From NCBI GenBank assembly GCA_963383645.1, contig OY726579.1, forward strand, positions 1,396,001-1,460,000: a stretch of DNA of 64,000 nucleotides, written 5' to 3'. Position 1 is the stretch's first letter. Each line of letters starts with the position of its first letter. This stretch comes from Muscardinus avellanarius. Taxonomy: Eukaryota > Chordata > Mammalia > Rodentia > Gliridae. A program made the position numbers and the translations under genes. This document shows, piece after piece, positions 60,256-64,000 of this stretch. Below the pieces are notes generated by a model that made no database searches, was not told the DNA's origin, and saw only the letters and a program-made list of their open reading frames with translations.

Positions 60256-60640
60256 GTATGTGGTGTTAAGGATTGAACCCAGGTATATTGAGATAGACCC
60301 CCCAGCCCTATTTTTTTTCATTTTCTTTTTTTCTTTTTTTGGTGGTACTGGGGTTCCTGGAAGCTCTTCTACCTCCGGGCTACACTCCCAGACCTATTTT
60401 TACATTTTTATTTGGAAACAGGGTCTCCTAAACCAGCCCGCGGGGCTGGCTTCGAACCTGCGCGATCCTCCTGTCTCTGCCTCCCAAGTGTGGGGATTAC
60501 AAGCGTGCCCACCACGCCCGGCCTATTTTATTTTTTCTAATAAAATACAGTCTTGCTAAGTTGCGGAGGGCCTCACTAAGTAGCTAAGGCTGGCCTTGAA
60601 CCCATGACCCTCTGGTCTAAGGCTCCCAAGAATTGAGATG
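60256..60640 (-). mobile_element. Old SINE split by a young SINE
   Basis: Outer right half 60256-60312 and left half from 60525. Inner copy 60338-60521 from GGTGGTACTGGGGTTCC to CACGCCCGGC. CCTATTTT before and CCTATTTTATTTT after fit a duplication. Confidence 0.86.
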
Positions 60641-60990
60641 ACACCATTTTTCCATATTTCTTATTTGATTCGCCCTTGTTCAACCTTTTTCATCAAACAG
60701 AGGGGCTACAGGATATTCTCCACTCCGTATCAGGGCAAGGAGATAGGAAAATCTGCAATCCAAGCTGAAATTCTCCTCTGGACAAATCAGAAACATCCCC
60801 GTTTCCAGGTCCAATATTGCAAAGCAATAAAACAATCAAGCAAAAATACACACTCAGACACATGCTCTCAAATTAGACTCCAAAGTCACATTTGATTTTA
60901 CCTGCACCATACTCTGCTTATGCTTCTAGAATTCTGTACTGCCCAGGATGGAAACCATTAACCAAGCGTGGCTATTAAAATATAAATGAT
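60641..60990. other. Intergenic DNA, no recognised feature
   Basis: No gene recognised. Confidence 0.4.
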
Positions 60991-60992
60991 TA

Positions 60993-61193
60993 AGCCGGGC
61001 GTGGTGGCGCACGCTTGTCATCCCCGCGCTTGGGAGGCGGAGACAGGAGGATGGCGCAGGTTCGAAGCCAGCCGTGCGCGCTGGCTTAGGAGACCCTGTT
61101 TCTAAATAAAAATATAAAATAGGTCTGGGAGTGTAGCCCGGAGGTAGAAGGGCTTCCAGGAACCCCAGTACCTCCAAAAAAAAAAAAAAAAAA
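60993..61193 (+). mobile_element. Young SINE
   Basis: GCCGGGCGTGGTGGCGCACG to CCCAGTACCTCC with an 18-bp A-run; carries the GCCGTGCGCGCTGG variant. Confidence 0.93.
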
Positions 61194-61416
61194 AGATTAA
61201 AAATGCACCTGAATTAAATATTCAGCACTTACATTGTGTTTGTTCCTTCCTATAGAACCCTTGGCTGGCTGCTGTTTAGTCAGTGTAGATAGAGAGTATT
61301 TCCATCAAAAAATGGTCTACTGCTTAGAGCTACTATAGATGTGTTCTGAGCTAATACTGGGGAAAGGATTCCTTGTTGTTTGATTCCAAGAATCATAGAA
61401 AAGAAATAATGGATTT

Positions 61417-61418
<2 letters not shown>

Positions 61419-61462
<44 letters not shown>

Positions 61463-61692
61463 TTTCTTTCTTTCTCCTCCCTCCCTCCTTTCTTTTTCTT
61501 CTTTTTCTTTTTTTCTTTCACTTTCTTTTCTTTTTTTGTGGTGCTGGGATTAAACCCAGGGCATTCTGCCTCTGAGCTATACCTCCATCCCTTTGCATTT
61601 TTTTATTTTGAAACAGGATCTCCAACATGAGATTCTCCTGTCTCAGCCTCCCGAGTGCTGGGATTATAGGCATGCACCATCACACTCAGCTT
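61419..61692 (-). mobile_element. (TTTC)n plus older SINE
   Basis: TTTC units 61419-61475, impure CT to 61530, then TGTGGTGCTGGGATTAAACC to CACACTCAGC; the middle is shortened. Confidence 0.85.
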
Positions 61693-61814
61693 TCTCTAGT
61701 TTCTTAATGAGAATATTAGCAAGATTTTACAGTTTTATAGTGTCTGGGACATACAGTGGTCAGTAAGTGAAAATGAAGTTAGCTGAGAGAATGAATACAA
61801 TTTACGTTGTATTC

Positions 61815-61930
61815 ATGTAAATTCTCACTTGATTCTTAATAAAACCCCACGGAAAACTAGGCTGGTAATTCCATTTTATAGATGAGGAAACCAGAGTTTA
61901 AGGAATTTGGCTAATATTAAGTCAGCAAAA
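61815..61930 (-). mobile_element. MIR fragment
   Basis: CCATTTTATAGATGAGGAAA then CCAGAGTTTAAGGAATTTGG and CTAATATTAAGTCAGCA follow the reverse MIR core closely. Confidence 0.75.
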
Positions 61931-61944
61931 TTAAGAGACGAAAT

Positions 61945-62345
61945 CAGGCATGATATTGAATACCTGTAATCTCAGTACTTGAAAGGCCAGGACAGGAAGA
62001 TTGAAGCTTGAGGCCAGCCTTAGGAACTTACTGAATCTCTGTTCCAAAATAAAAAATAAAAAGGACTGGGAGTGTAGCTCAGAAATTGAATGTGCCTGGC
62101 CGGGCGTGGTAATCCCCGCACTTGGGAGGCGGAGACAGGATGATCACGCAGGTTCGAAGCCAGCCGCACTGGCTTAAGAGACCCTGTTTCCAAATAAAAA
62201 TATTAAAAAAAATAGGTCTGGGAGTGTAGCCTGGAAGTAGAAGGGTTTCCAGGAACCCTAGTACCACCAAAAAAATAAAAAAAATAAAAAATAAAAAATA
62301 ATAAAAAAAGAAATTGAATGCCTCTGGTTTCAATTCCTAGTACCC
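61945..62345 (+). mobile_element. Old SINE split by a young SINE
   Basis: The outer copy breaks off at GCTCAGAAATTGAATG and resumes at 62313 with AGAAATTGAATGCCTCTGG. Inner copy 62096-62275. AGAAATTGAATG is the exact duplication. Confidence 0.93.
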
Positions 62346-62353
62346 CCTTCCAA

Positions 62354-62371
62354 AAAAAAAAAAAAAAAAAA

Positions 62372-62407
<36 letters not shown>

Positions 62408-62640
62408 AGAAACCATGTTTCTTTAGGTGTGTGTGTTGGGGGGGGTACTGGGGATTGAACCCAGGGGCTCAGATACTCTGAGCTACCTCGCCAGCTCTTT
62501 TTATTTTTTATTTTGAAACAGGGAGGGTCTTGCTAAGTTGCTGAAGGTCCCCCTAATTTGCTGAGGCTGGTCTTGAACTTGCAATCCTCCTGTCTTAGTA
62601 TCCCTAGTACTAGATCGAGGTGTGTACCACCCTTAAAACC
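62354..62640 (-). mobile_element. A-run/(GAAA)n, then older SINE
   Basis: (GAAA)n 62374-62408 is the tail of the plus SINE to its left. The minus copy runs from GGTACTGGGGATTGAACCCA (62445) to GTGTGTACCACCC (62632). Confidence 0.85.
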
Positions 62641-63015
62641 TTGTTTCTTGACTTAAGTTTAGAAGGGAGTTGGAGCGCAAAACTGAGTGGTTACGCTACA
62701 TTTTTAAGAACATTTGTGCTACATTTTTAAGAACATTCTAGAGCAATTCTCCTAAAGGTAAACCCACTGTCTTGCTATTTTACCGCAACATTGCATGTAG
62801 TTTTGCAATATATTTCTTATTTCTGTGTGTTGGAAAACTTTATAAGTGGTTCTCATTCCCACATCCTGCGTGATTCTGAGTTTGTGCATTTGATAACACT
62901 CTTTTACAAACTGACTTTAAATTACACCTGATCCCCAAAATAACAGTTGTTATTGTGTTATTATCTGACAATGTTGATTCTGAATACATTCCCTTAATTA
63001 TTTAATTAAAAGCTT
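62641..63015. other. AT-rich intergenic DNA
   Basis: GCTACATTTTTAAGAACATT is directly repeated at about 62695 and 62718. Nothing else recognised. Confidence 0.45.
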
Positions 63016-63017
63016 TC

Positions 63018-63130
63018 ATGGAGTTGGATGTGGTCGCGTCCTGTACTTGGGACGCTGAGACTGGAGGATCGCAGTTGGTAGCCAGTCTCACCCTGATACC
63101 CTGTTTATAAATAAAAATAAAAAAATAAGA
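63018..63130 (+). mobile_element. Short old SINE
   Basis: GAGTTGGATGTGGTCGCGTC, then CACCCTGATACCCTGTTTAT and an (AATAAA) linker; right half absent. Confidence 0.75.
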
Positions 63131-64000
63131 AGGACTTCCAGGAAGATGGTGACCAAAGAAAGTAGCACATATCAGTCCTGCTGACACTGGATCTCCATGT
63201 CTGTGAAAACAGTATCTTAACCAGTATAAATTTGAACAGAATATCTACCATTGAACAAAAGTACAGGACCAGATTGTTTCCCAAGTAAATTTAATAAAAC
63301 CTTTATAGAAGAGCTAATCTCAATACTCTTCAATCTATTCCATGAAAAAAAATTGGACTCTCCTGAATGCATTCTATGAAGCCAATATCACATTAATACA
63401 TTAATACCAAAAAAATAAAGAAAGCTCAAGAAAAGAAAACTATAGGCCTATATCATTGATGAACTTAGACCCAGAACTGCTAACCAAAATACTAACAACC
63501 CACATTTAAAACCACATCAAGAAAATCATACACCATGACCAAGTAGGTTTCATCCCAGGGATGAAAGGCTGGTTCAACATATGCAAAAAAAAAATTCCAT
63601 GTAATTGATCACATAAACAGAACCAAAGACAAAAATCACATGATCATTTCAATAGATACCAAAAACGCATTTTTCAAAATCCAACACACATTTATGCTGA
63701 AAGCACTGTAGTGAATTGGAATAGAAGAAACATACCTCAACATCATCAGGAAAACATAAAATAGGCCCACAACCAACATCATACTAGGTAGGGAAAAACT
63801 GCAAGAATTCCCCTAAAAATAGAAACAAGACAAGAATGTCCATTTCACCACTCCTCTTTAATATAGTACTTGAGACTCTAGCCAGAGCAATAAGGCAAGA
63901 GAAGGAAATCAAAGGAGTACAAACAGGAAAAGAAGAACTAAAAATATCACAGATGGCATGATACTTTGCTTAGAAGACCCCAAAAATTCAACAAAGAGGC
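63131..64000 (+). mobile_element. Decayed L1 ORF2 reverse-transcriptase fragment, open at right edge
   Basis: Reading the plus strand with frame changes gives [11 protein letters not shown], a tract equivalent to [11 protein letters not shown] (RT block normally RQGCPLSPLLF), and [16 protein letters not shown] text. The catalytic FADDM block is disrupted at about 63950-63968 (TGGCATGATACTTTGC). Many stops. The first 100 bp (TTCCAGGAAGATGGTGACCA) look like an L1 5' end, which would imply an internal deletion joining it to ORF2. Confidence 0.8.

Overview
This is nuclear DNA from a mammal, most likely a squirrel-family rodent (Sciuridae; the marmot/ground-squirrel group is a guess). The evidence is the dense load of young dimeric SINEs that join a 7SL/B1-like left part (CCGGGCG...GGAGGATCGC) to an ID/tRNA-Ala-like right part (GGTCTGGGAGTGTAGC...), the B1-dID/MEN type typical of squirrels. 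It also contains an intact, spliced mammalian gene. Nothing is prokaryotic.

The one real protein-coding gene is CRBN (cereblon), on the minus strand. All 11 coding exons can be placed by translation plus GT/AG boundaries, from the ATG at 38204 down to the TAA at 8648. They sum to 1332 nt, or 443 residues plus stop, in an unbroken frame. The promoter end (about 37.66-38.36 kb) is a TATA-less CpG island with a CTCF-like motif. The 3' UTR runs left to candidate AATAAA signals near 7.98 and 7.86 kb and contains an ID-type SINE. All thalidomide-pocket tryptophans and zinc cysteines are present. The residue equivalent to human V388 is isoleucine, as in mouse.

Left of CRBN (1-7.8 kb) is intergenic: SINEs, an L1 ORF2 scrap, an NDUFB4 retrocopy (2.27-2.72 kb) flanked by a target-site duplication, and a nuclear mitochondrial insert (about 5.84-7.55 kb) that runs from the cytochrome b 3' end through tRNA-Thr and tRNA-Pro into the control region. 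Expected neighbour TRNT1 was not found.

Right of CRBN (38.4-64 kb) is gene-free and repeat-rich. It holds several L1 3' ends with G-rich tracts (38.5-43.3 kb), a solo class-II-like LTR inserted in a SINE (45.77-46.19 kb) with another probable LTR beside it, many nested SINEs, long microsatellites, a (CTC)n/(CTT)n block, a 42-bp minisatellite (58.6-58.98 kb), and a decayed L1 ORF2 reverse-transcriptase fragment running off the right edge.

I found no undescribed functional system. The points most worth a second look are the cereblon Ile substitution, the weak exon-8 acceptor with a strong decoy 13 nt inside, the tripled SINE-(CT)n module next to the CRBN promoter, the two CTCF-like motifs, and the structured mitochondrial insert. 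SINE edges are read by eye and are good to roughly 10 bp. No alignment or database search was run.
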